From Spinactinospora alkalitolerans (GTDB lineage: Bacteria > Actinomycetota > Actinomycetes > Streptosporangiales > Streptosporangiaceae): a stretch of DNA of 64,000 bases. The notes under the pieces are model-generated. The model had not been told where the DNA came from, searched no databases, and was given only the letters and a program-made list of their open reading frames with translations. Location: NCBI RefSeq assembly GCF_013408795.1, contig NZ_JACCCC010000001.1, positions 5,828,001 through 5,892,000 of the forward strand, written 5' to 3'. This document shows positions 16,282 to 26,391 of this stretch, in pieces (within the stretch, counting starts at the first letter, position 1; each line of letters opens with the position of its first letter). The translations under genes and the position numbers were made by a program.

Positions 16282-17778
16282 CTACCCCTCCGCCGCGTCG
16301 TGCTGCCTGCCCGCGAGGAAGTGCGTGATGCCGCGCGTCGCCGCGTAGAGGTCGCGGTAGTGCCGGTAGAACTCGCCGTAGACCGCGCCGCGTTCCGGGT
16401 CGGGTCGAATGGTGGTGGCCGCGGGGTTCCACGCCCGTGCGTCGGCGTCCAGGCCGATCGCCTTCGCCGCCATGAACGCGTCGCCGAACGCCGCCCCGAT
16501 GGTCTGCTCCGGGACCTCCTGCACCACCCCCGCCACGTCGGAGACGATGCGGGGCCACAGGCCCCCCTGGGCTCCGCCGCCGACCGCGACGATCCGGTCC
16601 GGGGCGCCGCCGGCCTCCCGCATCGCCTCCAGGTTGTGCCGCACCCCGTAGGCGGTGCCCTCCAGGACGGCGCGGTAGATCTCGGCGCTGCCGTGGCGGG
16701 TGGTCAGCCCGGCCAGGACGCCCCGCGCGTCCGGATCGAACAGCGGGGTGCGCTCGCCGGCGAAGTACGGGAGCAGCAGCAGTCCCTCGCTGCCCGCCGG
16801 AACCTTCTCCGCCGCGCGCACCAGGTCGTGGAACTCCCCGCCGACCAGTTCGCGCAGCCAGTCGGTGACGGCCCCGGACGTCGCCATCCCCGCGGCCAGG
16901 GTCTCCGTGCCGTCGAACGCCCCCTTGGTGCCCCACAGCCCGGCGTGCGGGCGCAGCCGGTCCACGACCTGGACGAGGAACATGGTGGTGCCGTACATGA
17001 CCATCGCGTCGCCGGGGCCGCGCACCCCGACGCTGGCGGCCTCGGCCCAGGCGTCGATGGTGCCGGTCGCGACCGGTGTGCCCGCGGGCAGCCCGGTCAG
17101 CCGGGCCGCCTCCCGCGTGACCGTCCCCGCGATCTCGGTGGACCAGGCGAGCTCCGGCAGCTCCAGGCCCGGCGCGACCCGGTCGGCCCAGTCGCGGGCC
17201 CACTCCCCCCGCCGCATGTCGTAGAGCGGGTCGCACTGGCTGGCGGAGTGGTGGTCCAGCACGTAGCGCCCGGTGAGCCGGTGCACCAGGAACGAACTCG
17301 CCATCAGCAGCATCCCGGTGGAGGCGTAGACCTCGGGCTCGTGCCGCCGCAGCCAGGCCAGCTTCGGGCCGACCGCCTGCGACGTCAGCCGGCTCGCGCC
17401 CCGCTCGACGATCCGCTCGGCCCCGAACTCCGCCGTCAGTTCGGCGATCTCGGCCGTGGCGCGGGTGTCCACCCCGTACAGGATCGCGGGGCGCAGCGGG
17501 GTTCCGGCGGCGTCGGCGGGCAGCAGGCAGGGCCCGATCCCGCTGACGCCGACCGCGAGCACCCGCACCCCGTCGGCCCGGTCGAGCAGTTCGCGCACGA
17601 TCGCGGTGAAGTCCGCCCACCACACCGACTCCGCGTCGTGCTCGACGTGGCCGGGCCGGGGCGTGGACGTGCGGTGCGGCCGGTCGGCGCGGGCGATCAG
17701 CGTCCCGTCCGGGGCCACCAGCACCCCCTTGGAGCTGGAGGTGCCGATGTCGATCCCGAGCAGCGCCTCGGTGGCCAT
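16282..17778 (-). CDS. FGGY-family pentulose kinase (xylulokinase/ribulokinase-like)
   Basis: Cytoplasmic ATP-dependent sugar kinase of 498 residues with the two-lobed actin-like fold. The N-terminal phosphate loop is GIDIGTSSSKGVLV; the catalytic region is around LYGVDTRATAEI, and the C-terminal ATP-binding motif is VGGGAQGGLWPRIVSDV. It belongs with xylulokinases and related ketopentose kinases; the exact sugar is not readable. It follows the isomerase gene after about 50 bases, so the pair would convert an aldose into a ketose phosphate. With a D-arabinose isomerase upstream the substrate would be D-ribulose; xylulose or fuculose are alternatives. Confidence 0.8.
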   Translation of the reverse strand: MATEALLGIDIGTSSSKGVLVAPDGTLIARADRPHRTSTPRPGHVEHDAESVWWADFTAIVRELLDRADGVRVLAVGVSGIGPCLLPADAAGTPLRPAILYGVDTRATAEIAELTAEFGAERIVERGASRLTSQAVGPKLAWLRRHEPEVYASTGMLLMASSFLVHRLTGRYVLDHHSASQCDPLYDMRRGEWARDWADRVAPGLELPELAWSTEIAGTVTREAARLTGLPAGTPVATGTIDAWAEAASVGVRGPGDAMVMYGTTMFLVQVVDRLRPHAGLWGTKGAFDGTETLAAGMATSGAVTDWLRELVGGEFHDLVRAAEKVPAGSEGLLLLPYFAGERTPLFDPDARGVLAGLTTRHGSAEIYRAVLEGTAYGVRHNLEAMREAGGAPDRIVAVGGGAQGGLWPRIVSDVAGVVQEVPEQTIGAAFGDAFMAAKAIGLDADARAWNPAATTIRPDPERGAVYGEFYRHYRDLYAATRGITHFLAGRQHDAAEG

Positions 17779-17826
17779 GTGCGTGAACTCCCTGGTCGTG
17801 GGGGGCGAGACGGTTTCGCCGGTGCC

Positions 17827-19236
17827 TCAGTTGCGGGTGAACTCGTCCAGCCGGATGCCGAGCAGCTCGGTGACCGCACGCATCTGCGGGCGGACGTCAC
17901 CGGGCACGGCGTGGATGTGGTTGGCGCCGAACCGGGACAGGAAGTCGGGGGCCTCGGCGTCGAGCCTGGCGAACGCGTGCGGCCATTCCGGGGTGGACTG
18001 CTTGGTCAGGGCGTCGGTGGTGGCCTCGTCGAAGTTCTCGAAGTCGCCGAGCATGAGCTGCAGCCGGTAGTCGCCGTCGATGCGGGTGAGCCTGGCCAGG
18101 GTCATCCGCCCCGGCGCGGCGATGTGCTGCACGGACGCGCCGCCCGCGGGGAAGAAGAAGACCTCGGGGAACAGGTGCACCTTGGCGAGGTTGTCCGCCG
18201 GGTCGTCGCTGCGCGCCGCGTACCAGGTGGCGTGCTGGCCGGAGTTGCACAGGTCCCAGATGTCGCGGTCGCCGTGGTAGTGCCGCACGTCGGCGAAGAG
18301 CACCGGGGTCCGCGCGACGTGCTTGAGGAGCTGCATGGTCAGGGCGCCGTCCATGTCGGCCTCGGTGGCGCAGACGTGCGGGTCCTTGGGCCCGTTGTGG
18401 TCGTAGGGGTCGTTCAGCAGCGCCTCGGCGACGTCCATCGTGCAGAAGTGCTCGGTGAGCTCGGGCTGGCCCTTGATCCCGGTGAAGTCGAGGCGGTGTT
18501 CCTCGATGAGGCCGCGCATCGCCACGTAGGTGCCGATCTGGCGCTCCAGCAGGTCGGGGGTGAGCTTCTTGCCGTCGTAGTGCACGTTGGCGTGCCGTTC
18601 GAACCATTCGCGGCCGCGCCGCAGCTCGGCCGGGTCGGCGGCCTCGGTGCGGCGGACGATCTCCCACTGGTCGATCTCCTCGACGTCGACGCCGAAGAGC
18701 CGCTGCCACTGGTCGGTGTTGGCGACGGCGGTGTTCATGCCCATGGGGCGGCCGCCGATCCGGCCGAACGTGCTGCCGCGCAGCGCCCCGACCGCGTGCG
18801 CGGCGTCGGCGCGTGCGGTGATGTCGGCGACCAGGGCGTCGTCGGGGGCGCCCCACAGCCGGGTGTGGGCGCGCCCGATCTGGTCCAGCGCGCCGCCGGC
18901 GGCGAGCATGCCGACCATGCCGGGCTCGGTCGGGTCGATGCTGGCCAGCAGCAGCAGCGGGCCGGGGGTGGCGTCGGCGGCGAGCATGGTGAAGTGCGGG
19001 AACGCCCAGACCGCGTAGTGGAGCACGGTCAGGTCGACGCCGGCCGCGGCGACCTGCCTGGCCGCCGATGTGGCGGCCACGTTGCTCCCGACCGGTTCCC
19101 CGCCGCGCACCACCTCGTGCCCTGCGGCCTCCAGTGCACCGACGAGCGCGTCCTCCTTGCCGAGGACGAAGTCGCGCACGCCGCGGTGCACGTGCTCCCT
19201 GCCGTCGGAAATGCTGATCACGCCGATACGGGCCAT
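17827..19236 (-). CDS. L-fucose/L-arabinose isomerase-family protein (possible D-arabinose isomerase)
   Basis: Metal-dependent aldose-ketose isomerase of the FucI/AraA superfamily, 469 residues, shorter than E. coli FucI (about 590). Conserved acidic residues likely to bind Mn2+ appear in CATEADMDGALTM and DVRHYH, followed by the glycine-rich C-terminal beta domain. It is first in an operon with an FGGY kinase and is controlled by a LacI-type operator shared with a GH172 gene and a sugar ABC importer. FucI-type enzymes also isomerise D-arabinose to D-ribulose, and GH172 includes D-arabinofuranosidases, so D-arabinose is a reasoned guess. L-fucose or L-arabinose cannot be ruled out. Confidence 0.75.
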   Translation of the reverse strand: MARIGVISISDGREHVHRGVRDFVLGKEDALVGALEAAGHEVVRGGEPVGSNVAATSAARQVAAAGVDLTVLHYAVWAFPHFTMLAADATPGPLLLLASIDPTEPGMVGMLAAGGALDQIGRAHTRLWGAPDDALVADITARADAAHAVGALRGSTFGRIGGRPMGMNTAVANTDQWQRLFGVDVEEIDQWEIVRRTEAADPAELRRGREWFERHANVHYDGKKLTPDLLERQIGTYVAMRGLIEEHRLDFTGIKGQPELTEHFCTMDVAEALLNDPYDHNGPKDPHVCATEADMDGALTMQLLKHVARTPVLFADVRHYHGDRDIWDLCNSGQHATWYAARSDDPADNLAKVHLFPEVFFFPAGGASVQHIAAPGRMTLARLTRIDGDYRLQLMLGDFENFDEATTDALTKQSTPEWPHAFARLDAEAPDFLSRFGANHIHAVPGDVRPQMRAVTELLGIRLDEFTRN

Positions 19237-19348
19237 GGCTGGCTCTCCTCATCTGCGGACGTCCGCCGTCGGGGGCGCGGACGCACGGGGCTTCGTGCTC
19301 CGGGTACCGGGGGCCGGCCGGGCGGGCGGCCTGTTCGGGCAACCGGGA

Positions 19349-19397
19349 GAAATCGTTTTCGCGGGTGACGCTATTCTGAGATCCTGCCGGGTGTCAA
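19349..19397 (-). promoter_or_regulatory. Promoter and operator of the isomerase/kinase operon
   Basis: Minus strand: TTGACA (19397-19392), 18-base spacer, TAGCGT (19373-19368), then the near-palindrome GAAATCGTTTTC (19360-19349 region) just downstream. It is shared with the divergent LacI gene and recurs before the GH172 and ABC genes. Confidence 0.75.
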
Positions 19398-19549
19398 TGC
19401 ATCGCGGGGACACCCGACCGGCCGGGTCCGTCGGGCGCGGGCCCCGGCCGGCGGGCGCCGCTCCGGCGGGTGCGGGCCGAGAAAGCAGGTCGCCAACAGG
19501 CCGCACGTCTGGTGCTTGCGCGTATGCGCGGGAGGAGATGGTTCATCCG

Positions 19550-20542
19550 ATGCCGACGATCAGCGACGTCGCCTCGCGGGCCGGGGTCTCACCGGCGACC
19601 GCGTCGCGGGTGCTCAACGGCAAGTCCACCGTCGCGCCCGACCTCGCCCAGCGCGTCCAGGCCGCGGCGGCCGAGCTGCAGTACCGGCCCAACGGGCTGG
19701 CCCGCAACCTCCGCCGCCGCGAGACCACGGTCATCGCGCTGATCATCGGCGACGTCGAGAACCCGTTCTTCACCTCGCTGGCCCGCGGGGTCGAGGACGC
19801 CGCGCACGCCGAGGGCTACTCCGTCATCCTGTGCAACTCCGACGAGGACGCCGCCAAGGAGCGCCGCTACGTCGACGTGGCGCTGCAGGAGCGCGCGGCC
19901 GGGGTCGTGCTGTCCTCCACCGGCTCCACCGAAAGCATCGGCATGCTGCGCGACCAGCGGATCCCCTTCGTCGCGGTGGACCGCCCGGTGTCCGGCGCGC
20001 CCACCGACACGGCCGTGGTCGACACCCGCAGCGCCGCCGCGGCCGCCACTCGGCACATGATCGAGCAGGGCTACGAGCGGATCGGCTGCATCGCGGGCCC
20101 CGCCGGGATCGCCACGGCCGACGACCGGCTGGAGGGCTACCGCGACGCCCTGCGCGCGGCGGGCCGGCGCGTCCCGGCCCGGCTGGTGCGCCACAGCGAG
20201 TTCAAGGCGGCCGGGGCCAGGAGCGCGGCCATGCAGCTCCTCGACCGCAGGGAGCGGCCCGACGCCCTGCTGGTCGCCAACTGCGTCATGGCGCGCGGGG
20301 TGCTGGAGGCGATGGCCGAGCTGGGCCTGCACAGCGGCCGCGACGTCGGTCTGGCGGCGTTCGACGACGACCCGTGGACGACGCTGATCACGCCCCCGAT
20401 GACCGTGATCGCGCAGCCGGCCTACGATCTCGGGCTGGTCTCCACCCGGATGCTGCTCTCGCGCATCGCCGCCCCCGAGCGCGCGGCGACCACCACGACC
20501 CTGCACGCCACCCTGGTCCCCAGGGGCAGCACGCAGCGGTGA
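19550..20542 (+). CDS. LacI-family repressor of the isomerase/GH172/ABC regulon
   Basis: 330-residue regulator: helix-turn-helix MPTISDVASRAGVSPATASRVLNG, hinge (YRPNGLARNLRR), then the sugar-sensing domain (LIIGDVENPFFTSLARGVEDAA ... AAFDDDPWTTLITPPMTVI). Two Met codons compete: 19538 lies directly against the GGAGGAG (no spacing), while 19550 is 12 bases away and gives the classical LacI start, so I prefer 19550. It is divergent from the isomerase operon across a region with the GAAATCGTTTTC operator, and the same motif stands before the GH172 and ABC units, so it probably controls all of them. The effector is unknown. Confidence 0.85.
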   Translation: MPTISDVASRAGVSPATASRVLNGKSTVAPDLAQRVQAAAAELQYRPNGLARNLRRRETTVIALIIGDVENPFFTSLARGVEDAAHAEGYSVILCNSDEDAAKERRYVDVALQERAAGVVLSSTGSTESIGMLRDQRIPFVAVDRPVSGAPTDTAVVDTRSAAAAATRHMIEQGYERIGCIAGPAGIATADDRLEGYRDALRAAGRRVPARLVRHSEFKAAGARSAAMQLLDRRERPDALLVANCVMARGVLEAMAELGLHSGRDVGLAAFDDDPWTTLITPPMTVIAQPAYDLGLVSTRMLLSRIAAPERAATTTTLHATLVPRGSTQR

Positions 20543-20544
20543 GC

Positions 20545-20596
20545 CCGGCGATCCGAGCGCCCCGCCCCTGATGAGGGGGCGCGCTCGGATCGCCGG
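20545..20596. terminator. Bidirectional terminator between lacI and GH172 gene
   Basis: Perfect 16-bp stem, 20545-20560 against 20581-20596, with a second G/C stem inside the loop. The flanking genes converge here. Confidence 0.8.
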
Positions 20597-20609
20597 CCCG
20601 GGGCGCTCG

Positions 20610-21701
20610 CTAGAGCAGTCCCCGCGGGATCCTCTCCGCGGCCGGGGGCAGGGTGAACGGGCGGTGCGGCGGCACCTGGTACCAGAACGCCACCGACGAC
20701 AGGTCGTCGCTGCGCTTGTTGGCGTGCCCGTGCTCGACGGTGACCCGCACCGAGCGCTCGAACATCACCGGGTCCTCGACGTGGAACCGGTACAGCGAGA
20801 CCTGCCCGCTCCAGTTCGGCCCGCCGGGCAGGGTGACGCCGTGGTAGGGGGCGTGGTGGGTCTGGGTCGGGCACCAGGCGGTGTTGAAGTAGTCCTCGGT
20901 GCCGGTGCCGTGCAGCGTGGGCGGGAACGACTCCCCGTCGATGAAGATCATGTCGTCGCCCTCGCCGTACCAGTTCCACTCGCGCGTGTCGCGCAGGTTG
21001 TGCACGTTGAGGACGCAGCCGACGTAGTGCCCGCGCCCCTCGGCCTCCAGGATCGTGTAGTTGCCCGCGCCGTCGAGGTTGGTCCCCTCGAACAGGAACT
21101 CCGGGTTGGTCTGCCCGGCCTCCGGCCGCCCGTCCGTCGGGTTCTCCCTGCGCCACTGGGCGTGGAAGTAGGCGAGGTCGGGCTCGTGGCGGGCGTAGCG
21201 CTCGTAGTCGATGTAGTAGTAGAAGAACACCGGTGAACGGCTCAGTTCGCTGACCAGCTCGACCTTGGCGTGCTCGGCGAAGGGCATCGCGAACCAGCAG
21301 TTGAAGGACTTGCCGTCCTCGGGGCTCATCTGCAGCGGCGCCGAGACGAAGTTGACGGTCCGGCCGTGCCCCACGCCGAAGAAGTCGCCGAGGGGGACCC
21401 ACACGGCGGGGTGCTCGGCCCCGTCCCAGGTGATGCGCAGCGCGAGCTTGCGCAGCAGATCCGTCTCGGCCTCGCCGGGCCCCTCGTGGTCGGGCAGCGC
21501 GACCGTGCACCAGATGTGCGTGACGGCCCCGGGGCCGTCGATGTCGGCGAGCACCGCGGTCTCGCCCGGTCCGACGGTGAGCCGGTCGTCGTTGCCGCCG
21601 CTGCGGTCCCAGCTCGACGCCCGCCCGCGCCGGGCCGTGCGCAGCCGGGCGAGATCGCGCAGGCTGCTGCCGTGCGTCCCGTAGCTCGACGCGTCTTCCA
21701 T
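20610..21701 (-). CDS. GH172 (DUF2961) furanosidase-type glycoside hydrolase, cytoplasmic
   Basis: 363-residue member of the DUF2961 family, now GH172, whose characterised members act on alpha-D-fructofuranosides or on D-arabinofuranosides. Characteristic stretches are DIDGPGAVTHIWCT near the N-terminus, NCWFAMPFAEHAKVEL, the acidic EWNWYGEGDDMIFIDGE and the His/Glu-rich GTGTEDYFNTAWCP. There is no signal peptide, so it works inside the cell on imported oligosaccharides, which fits the adjacent ABC importer. The ATG at 21701 is preceded by AGAGGA. An in-frame extension to 21809 exists but overlaps a leader element that also occurs elsewhere, so I leave it out. Confidence 0.8.
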   Translation of the reverse strand: MEDASSYGTHGSSLRDLARLRTARRGRASSWDRSGGNDDRLTVGPGETAVLADIDGPGAVTHIWCTVALPDHEGPGEAETDLLRKLALRITWDGAEHPAVWVPLGDFFGVGHGRTVNFVSAPLQMSPEDGKSFNCWFAMPFAEHAKVELVSELSRSPVFFYYYIDYERYARHEPDLAYFHAQWRRENPTDGRPEAGQTNPEFLFEGTNLDGAGNYTILEAEGRGHYVGCVLNVHNLRDTREWNWYGEGDDMIFIDGESFPPTLHGTGTEDYFNTAWCPTQTHHAPYHGVTLPGGPNWSGQVSLYRFHVEDPVMFERSVRVTVEHGHANKRSDDLSSVAFWYQVPPHRPFTLPPAAERIPRGLL

Positions 21702-21711
21702 CGCAGAGTCC

Positions 21712-21841
21712 TCTCGACTGATGTCTGATGATCGGGTTGGCACAGGAGGCCGACTGTCGCAGTGCGCGTAGCGCCGGCGGCACAGCGGTCCGAGCCCCGG
21801 AAGTCTCACATCGCCCCGCAGACTCGACAGTCGAAGCTCGG
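21712..21841 (-). other. Shared 5' leader element, copy A
   Basis: About 130 bases in the 5' leader of the GH172 gene that align almost throughout with 41059-41187, the leader of ispH (copy B). The longest identical core is AGCGCCGGCGGCAC on the plus strand, flanked by CTGTCGC-GTGCGCG and GTCCGA-CCCCGGA. Both copies have the same orientation and end 10-25 bases before a start codon. Read in one frame, each encodes CRRR(Y/C)AH(C/S)DS. Function unknown: an RNA leader, a leader peptide or a repeat. Confidence 0.55.
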
Positions 21842-21867
21842 CCCGCAGGGCGTGCGGAACAATCCAA

Positions 21868-21910
21868 GAAATCCTTTTCCGACGCTAGCCAGGTGGAAAA
21901 ACCCCGTCAA
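21868..21910 (-). promoter_or_regulatory. Promoter and operator of the GH172 gene
   Basis: Minus strand: TTGACG (21910-21905), 17-base spacer, TAGCGT (21887-21882), then the operator whose plus-strand reading is GAAATCCTTTTC (21868-21879). The -10 is identical to that of the isomerase promoter. The start point implies a leader of about 170 bases. Confidence 0.75.
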
Positions 21911-21960
21911 GGGAGAAGACGCCGGGCATCCACTGCGGTTAACGGCCCGGAAACAGGATC

Positions 21961-22007
21961 TTGACAGTGCTCCGGGTTCGGTCTTATGTTTCCGAGAAAT
22001 CGTTTGC
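21961..22007 (+). promoter_or_regulatory. Promoter and operator of the sugar ABC importer
   Basis: TTGACA (21961-21966), 18-base spacer, TATGTT (21985-21990), then GAAATCGTTTGC (21996-22007), the third copy of the second LacI motif. Bases 22008-22320 form a C-rich leader without a convincing gene. Confidence 0.75.
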
Positions 22008-22324
22008 TCCGTTCCCGGTGCACCTCTCAGCACCACACCGGGCAATGAGGCGCACGGCCGGCCCGCGTATCCGCCCATTCCCTCCCGAGACCACCGCTCG
22101 GCACCCCACCGAGCCGCACGGTACAGGAGTTCGTGATGGTCCTCCGACATCCCCGCACCGCCCGGCGGACCGGCCCGGCCGCCGTTCCCGCTCCCCCGAA
22201 GCCGACGCCGACGCCGCCCCCGCCGCGCTCCCCGGCCGCTTGATCCGGCCGGGCGCCCCGGCCGTCCTCCGGGGCGCCCGCCGCTCCCCCACTCGACCAC
22301 GCTCTTTCTGAGGAGCCACCTCTC

Positions 22325-23695
22325 ATGACAAGCAGAGCCGCGCGCCCACCCGGGTCCCCCGGCCCGGACCGGCGCGCCTTCCTGCGCGGGGGCCTCGGCC
22401 TCGGCGCCGCGGCGGCCCTCGCCCCGGCCCTGGCGAGCTGCGGCTCGCCGGGGGCCGACTCCGGCGCGCTGTCCTTCTGGTCGTTCAACGGCGGCGCGCC
22501 CCAGCAGGACCCGTTCACCCAGCAGCAGAGCCAGTGGTACCTGGACATCATCGCCGACTGGAACGCGGCCAACGAGCAGCAGGTCGCCGCGCAGTACGTC
22601 CCGCTCCCGGTCTACAACAACGGCAGCAAGCTGCCCACCGCGTTCGCCGCGGGGGACGGGCCCGACCTGTTCGTCATCTCCCCCGGCGACTTCCTGCGCT
22701 ACTACAACGGCGGAGTCCTGCAGGACCTCACCCCGCACATCTCCGACGAGGCGCTCGACGACTTCCTGCCCGGCGTGCTCGACACCCGCAGCGTCGGCGG
22801 GCGGGTGTACGCGCTGCCGTTCGAGGTCGAGCCGATCGCGATGTTCTACTCGGTCCCGGCCCTGGAGGCGGCCGGGCTGTCCGAGGGGGACCTGCCCGAG
22901 ACCTGGGAGGAGCTGCTCGACGTCGGGGACCGGCTGCGCTCGGCCGGCCAGGCCGGCATCGCGCTGGAGAGCGAGCCCGGCTACTACCAGAACTTCGTCT
23001 GGTACCCGCTGCTGTGGCAGACCGGCGGCGACGTCGTCACCTCCGAGGGCGAGGTCGTCTTCGACTCCCCCGCCGCCGCCAAGGCGCTCGGCCTGTGGAA
23101 GGAGATGGTGGAGTCCGGGATCTCCCCGCGCCGCAACCCGGCGGCCGGCGACGCGGTCACCGGCTTCACCCAGGGCCTGGCGTCGATGTGGCATCGGGGC
23201 ATCTGGACGGTGAAGGAGATGGAGAGCGCGGCGCCCGACTTCGAGTACGGCGTGATCCGGCTGCCGATCCCCGAGGGCGGCGAGTACGTGACCTCGCTGG
23301 GCGGCTGGGCGTTCGCCGCGAACTCCCGGGGCAGGAACCCCGAGGCCGCCGCCCGGTTCTGCGCCGAGTCGCTGGCGTCGATGTCGGACGCCTCCATCGA
23401 CCGGCTCACCGACTGGTCGATCGGGGTGAAGACCGACATCCCGCCGCGCCGCAGCTCCCTGGAGCGCGCCGACGCCGCCGGCGGCTACGACAACCCGGTG
23501 ATGAAGGCGTTCCGCGAGGAGATCTACCCCGGCGGACGCTCCGAGCCCCGTTTCCCGCCACCCGTGTACAAGGCGGTCTCCGACGCCATCCAGTCGTGCA
23601 TGCTCGGCGGCGGCGACCCCGCCCTCGAGGCCGAGCGCGCCGCCGAGACGATCGACGCTTTCATGCTCACCTACGAAGGGGCCGAGCTGCTATGA
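22325..23695 (+). CDS. ABC sugar transporter substrate-binding lipoprotein
   Basis: Extracellular carbohydrate-binding protein (CUT1 type), 456 residues. The N-terminus combines a twin-arginine-like motif (DRRAFLRGG) with a lipobox (LASCG), so it is probably exported folded and lipid-anchored. The mature protein has typical binding-protein features: ADWNAANEQQVAAQYVPLP, AAGDGPDLFVISPGDFLRYY, VYALPFEVEPIAMFYS and SLGGWAFAANS. The ATG at 22325 follows GAGGAG. Its stop overlaps the start of the first permease gene (ATGA). Ligand probably an oligosaccharide released from the polymer that the GH172 enzyme attacks. Confidence 0.88.
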   Translation: MTSRAARPPGSPGPDRRAFLRGGLGLGAAAALAPALASCGSPGADSGALSFWSFNGGAPQQDPFTQQQSQWYLDIIADWNAANEQQVAAQYVPLPVYNNGSKLPTAFAAGDGPDLFVISPGDFLRYYNGGVLQDLTPHISDEALDDFLPGVLDTRSVGGRVYALPFEVEPIAMFYSVPALEAAGLSEGDLPETWEELLDVGDRLRSAGQAGIALESEPGYYQNFVWYPLLWQTGGDVVTSEGEVVFDSPAAAKALGLWKEMVESGISPRRNPAAGDAVTGFTQGLASMWHRGIWTVKEMESAAPDFEYGVIRLPIPEGGEYVTSLGGWAFAANSRGRNPEAAARFCAESLASMSDASIDRLTDWSIGVKTDIPPRRSSLERADAAGGYDNPVMKAFREEIYPGGRSEPRFPPPVYKAVSDAIQSCMLGGGDPALEAERAAETIDAFMLTYEGAELL

Positions 23696-24649
23696 CCACG
23701 ATCGGAGCCAAGGCCCCGAGCGCGCCGGAGCGCGCCCCCGCCGCGGCCCCCGCCCGCGGGGGCGGGCGCAGGGGCATGGTCGGGCGGCGCGCCGAGACCC
23801 GGGCGGCCTGGCTGTTCCTCGCCCCCGACCTGGTCGGGCTGCTGCTGTTCCTCGGCCTGCCGATGCTGCTGACGGTGGTGCTGGGGTTCATGCGGGTCGA
23901 CGGGTTCGGCACCTACGAGTTCGTCGGCCTGGAGAACTTCCGCCGGATGTTCTCCGACCCGCAGTTCTTCGACAGCCTCCGGCTCACCCTCGTCTACCTG
24001 CTCCTGGTGGTGCCGCTGACCTTCCTGGTGAGCCTGGGACTCGCGCTGCTCATCCAGCGCAGGATGCCGTTCGTCTCGGTGTTCCGCAGCGCGTTCTTCC
24101 TGCCGTACGCGGTCAGCGTGGTGGTCGTCGGCCTGGTCTGGGAGTTCATGCTCGCCGACGACGTCGGGGTCGTGGGGACCGCGCTGCGCGCCATCGGCGT
24201 CGATCCGCCGTCGTGGCTGGGCGATCCGAAGTACGCGCTGTTCACCGTGATCGGTGTGTGCGTGTGGTTCTGGATGGGCTACTACATGATCATCTTCCTG
24301 ACGGGGCTGCAGGACATCCCCAAGGACTACTACGAGGCCGCCCGGCTCGACGGGGCGAGCCCCTGGTCGGTGTTCCGGCACATCACCTGGCCGCTGCTGG
24401 CGCCGACGAGCTTCTTCGTCCTGCTGACGCTCACCGTCGCGGCGGTCACCGGCGGGTTCGAGCTGATCCTCGTCCTCACCAACGGCGGCCCGTCCAACGG
24501 CACCGCCGTCCTCGTCTTCTACATCTACCAGCAGGCGTTCCTCTTCGGGGAGTTCGGCTACGCGTCGGCGATGAGCTCGTTCCTGGTGCTCGTCCTGCTC
24601 GGCTGGTCCCTGATGATGTTCGCCCTGACCAGGGGAGGCCGGTTCAGCC

Positions 24650-24663
<14 letters not shown>
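23692..24663 (+). CDS. ABC sugar transporter permease (MalF-like)
   Basis: 323-residue inner-membrane permease with six predicted helices after a Pro/Ala/Arg-rich cytoplasmic N-terminus. The EAA loop that docks the ATPase is seen as YYEAARLDGASPWSVFRHITWPLL. It couples to the binding-protein gene by an ATGA overlap and overlaps the next permease by 14 bases. No ATPase gene is in the cluster; actinomycete CUT1 importers commonly use a shared MsiK-type ATPase encoded elsewhere. Confidence 0.88.
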
Positions 24664-25528
<865 letters not shown>

Positions 25529-25543
25529 CCGGACGCCCGCGCG

Positions 25544-25569
25544 GGGCCGGGGAGACCGCTCCCCGGCCC
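25544..25569. terminator. Terminator after the ABC importer
   Basis: 10-bp perfect stem (25544-25553/25560-25569) with a 6-base loop, between the convergent ABC and spermidine-synthase-like genes. Confidence 0.65.
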
Positions 25570-25583
25570 TTCGCGTCGGTCCC

Positions 25584-26357
25584 TTACGCCATCGACGCGG
25601 GGGCCGTCGTGGCGAGGTAGACGGTGTTGGTCGCCTCGCGCTCCTGCAGGGGGTTGGGGAAGGCGACGACCTCGGCCCGCGCGTCGGCGAAGACCTCGGC
25701 GAGCACCGCGGTGAAGTCGTCGTCGGGCGGGTCGTTGGACCACAGGGCGAACACCCCGCCCGGACGCAGGCGCCCGGCCAGGCGGCGCAGCCCCTCGGGC
25801 CGGTAGAACCCGGCGTGGCCCGGGTGCAGCAGGTGGCGCGGCGAGTGGTCGATGTCGACGATGACGGCGTGGAACCGCAGGTCCGCGGCCTCCGGGTCGA
25901 GGCCCGATTCGGAGTCGACCATGGCGAAGAAGTCGCCGTGCACCAGTCGGCACCGGGGGTCGGCCGTCAGCGTGGCGCCCGCCGGGATCAGTCCGCGCTC
26001 GTGCCACTCGATCACCTCGCCGAGCGCCTCCACCACGACCAGCGAGCCCACGTCGGGGTCTTCGAGCACGGTCTGCGCGGTGTAGCCGAGCCCGAGCCCG
26101 CCCACGGCCACGTCCAGGCCCGTCCCGGACGGCCCGGACGGCCCGGACGACTCCGCCAGGGCCAGTCGCGCCATCTCGACCTCGGCCACCGTGAACAGGC
26201 TCGACATCAGGAAGTCGTCGTCGAGCTTGATCTCGTGGACGTCCTTGCGGAACAGCGGGTCCCACCGGCGGCGCAGACTGATGACGCCCATCGGCGTCGG
26301 CCGCCAATCGAGTTCCTCGAAGCGAACACTCACCCGATCCCCCGCTCCGTCGTACAC
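25584..26357 (-). CDS. Spermidine-synthase-like SAM-binding protein
   Basis: 257-residue Rossmann-fold protein resembling spermidine/spermine synthase-type methyltransferases. The nucleotide-binding loop is VAVGGLGLGYTAQTVL, followed by the acidic strand LVVVEALGEVIEWHERGL and HAVIVDIDHSPRHLL. The N-terminal beta domain is short and the polyamine-site residues are not obvious, so real polyamine synthesis is uncertain; many actinobacterial homologues have no known function. A GTG at 26333 (VSVRFEEL) is an alternative start that leaves out eight residues. Confidence 0.65.
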   Translation of the reverse strand: MYDGAGDRVSVRFEELDWRPTPMGVISLRRRWDPLFRKDVHEIKLDDDFLMSSLFTVAEVEMARLALAESSGPSGPSGTGLDVAVGGLGLGYTAQTVLEDPDVGSLVVVEALGEVIEWHERGLIPAGATLTADPRCRLVHGDFFAMVDSESGLDPEAADLRFHAVIVDIDHSPRHLLHPGHAGFYRPEGLRRLAGRLRPGGVFALWSNDPPDDDFTAVLAEVFADARAEVVAFPNPLQEREATNTVYLATTAPASMA

Positions 26358-26391
26358 ACGTCCCCAAGACCCTAGTGGTCAGGGGCGGTGC

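Noticed and set aside
16135-19368. 1077-codon frame opposite the kinase and isomerase genes
   Set aside because: Shadow of two genes with clear catalytic motifs on the minus strand.
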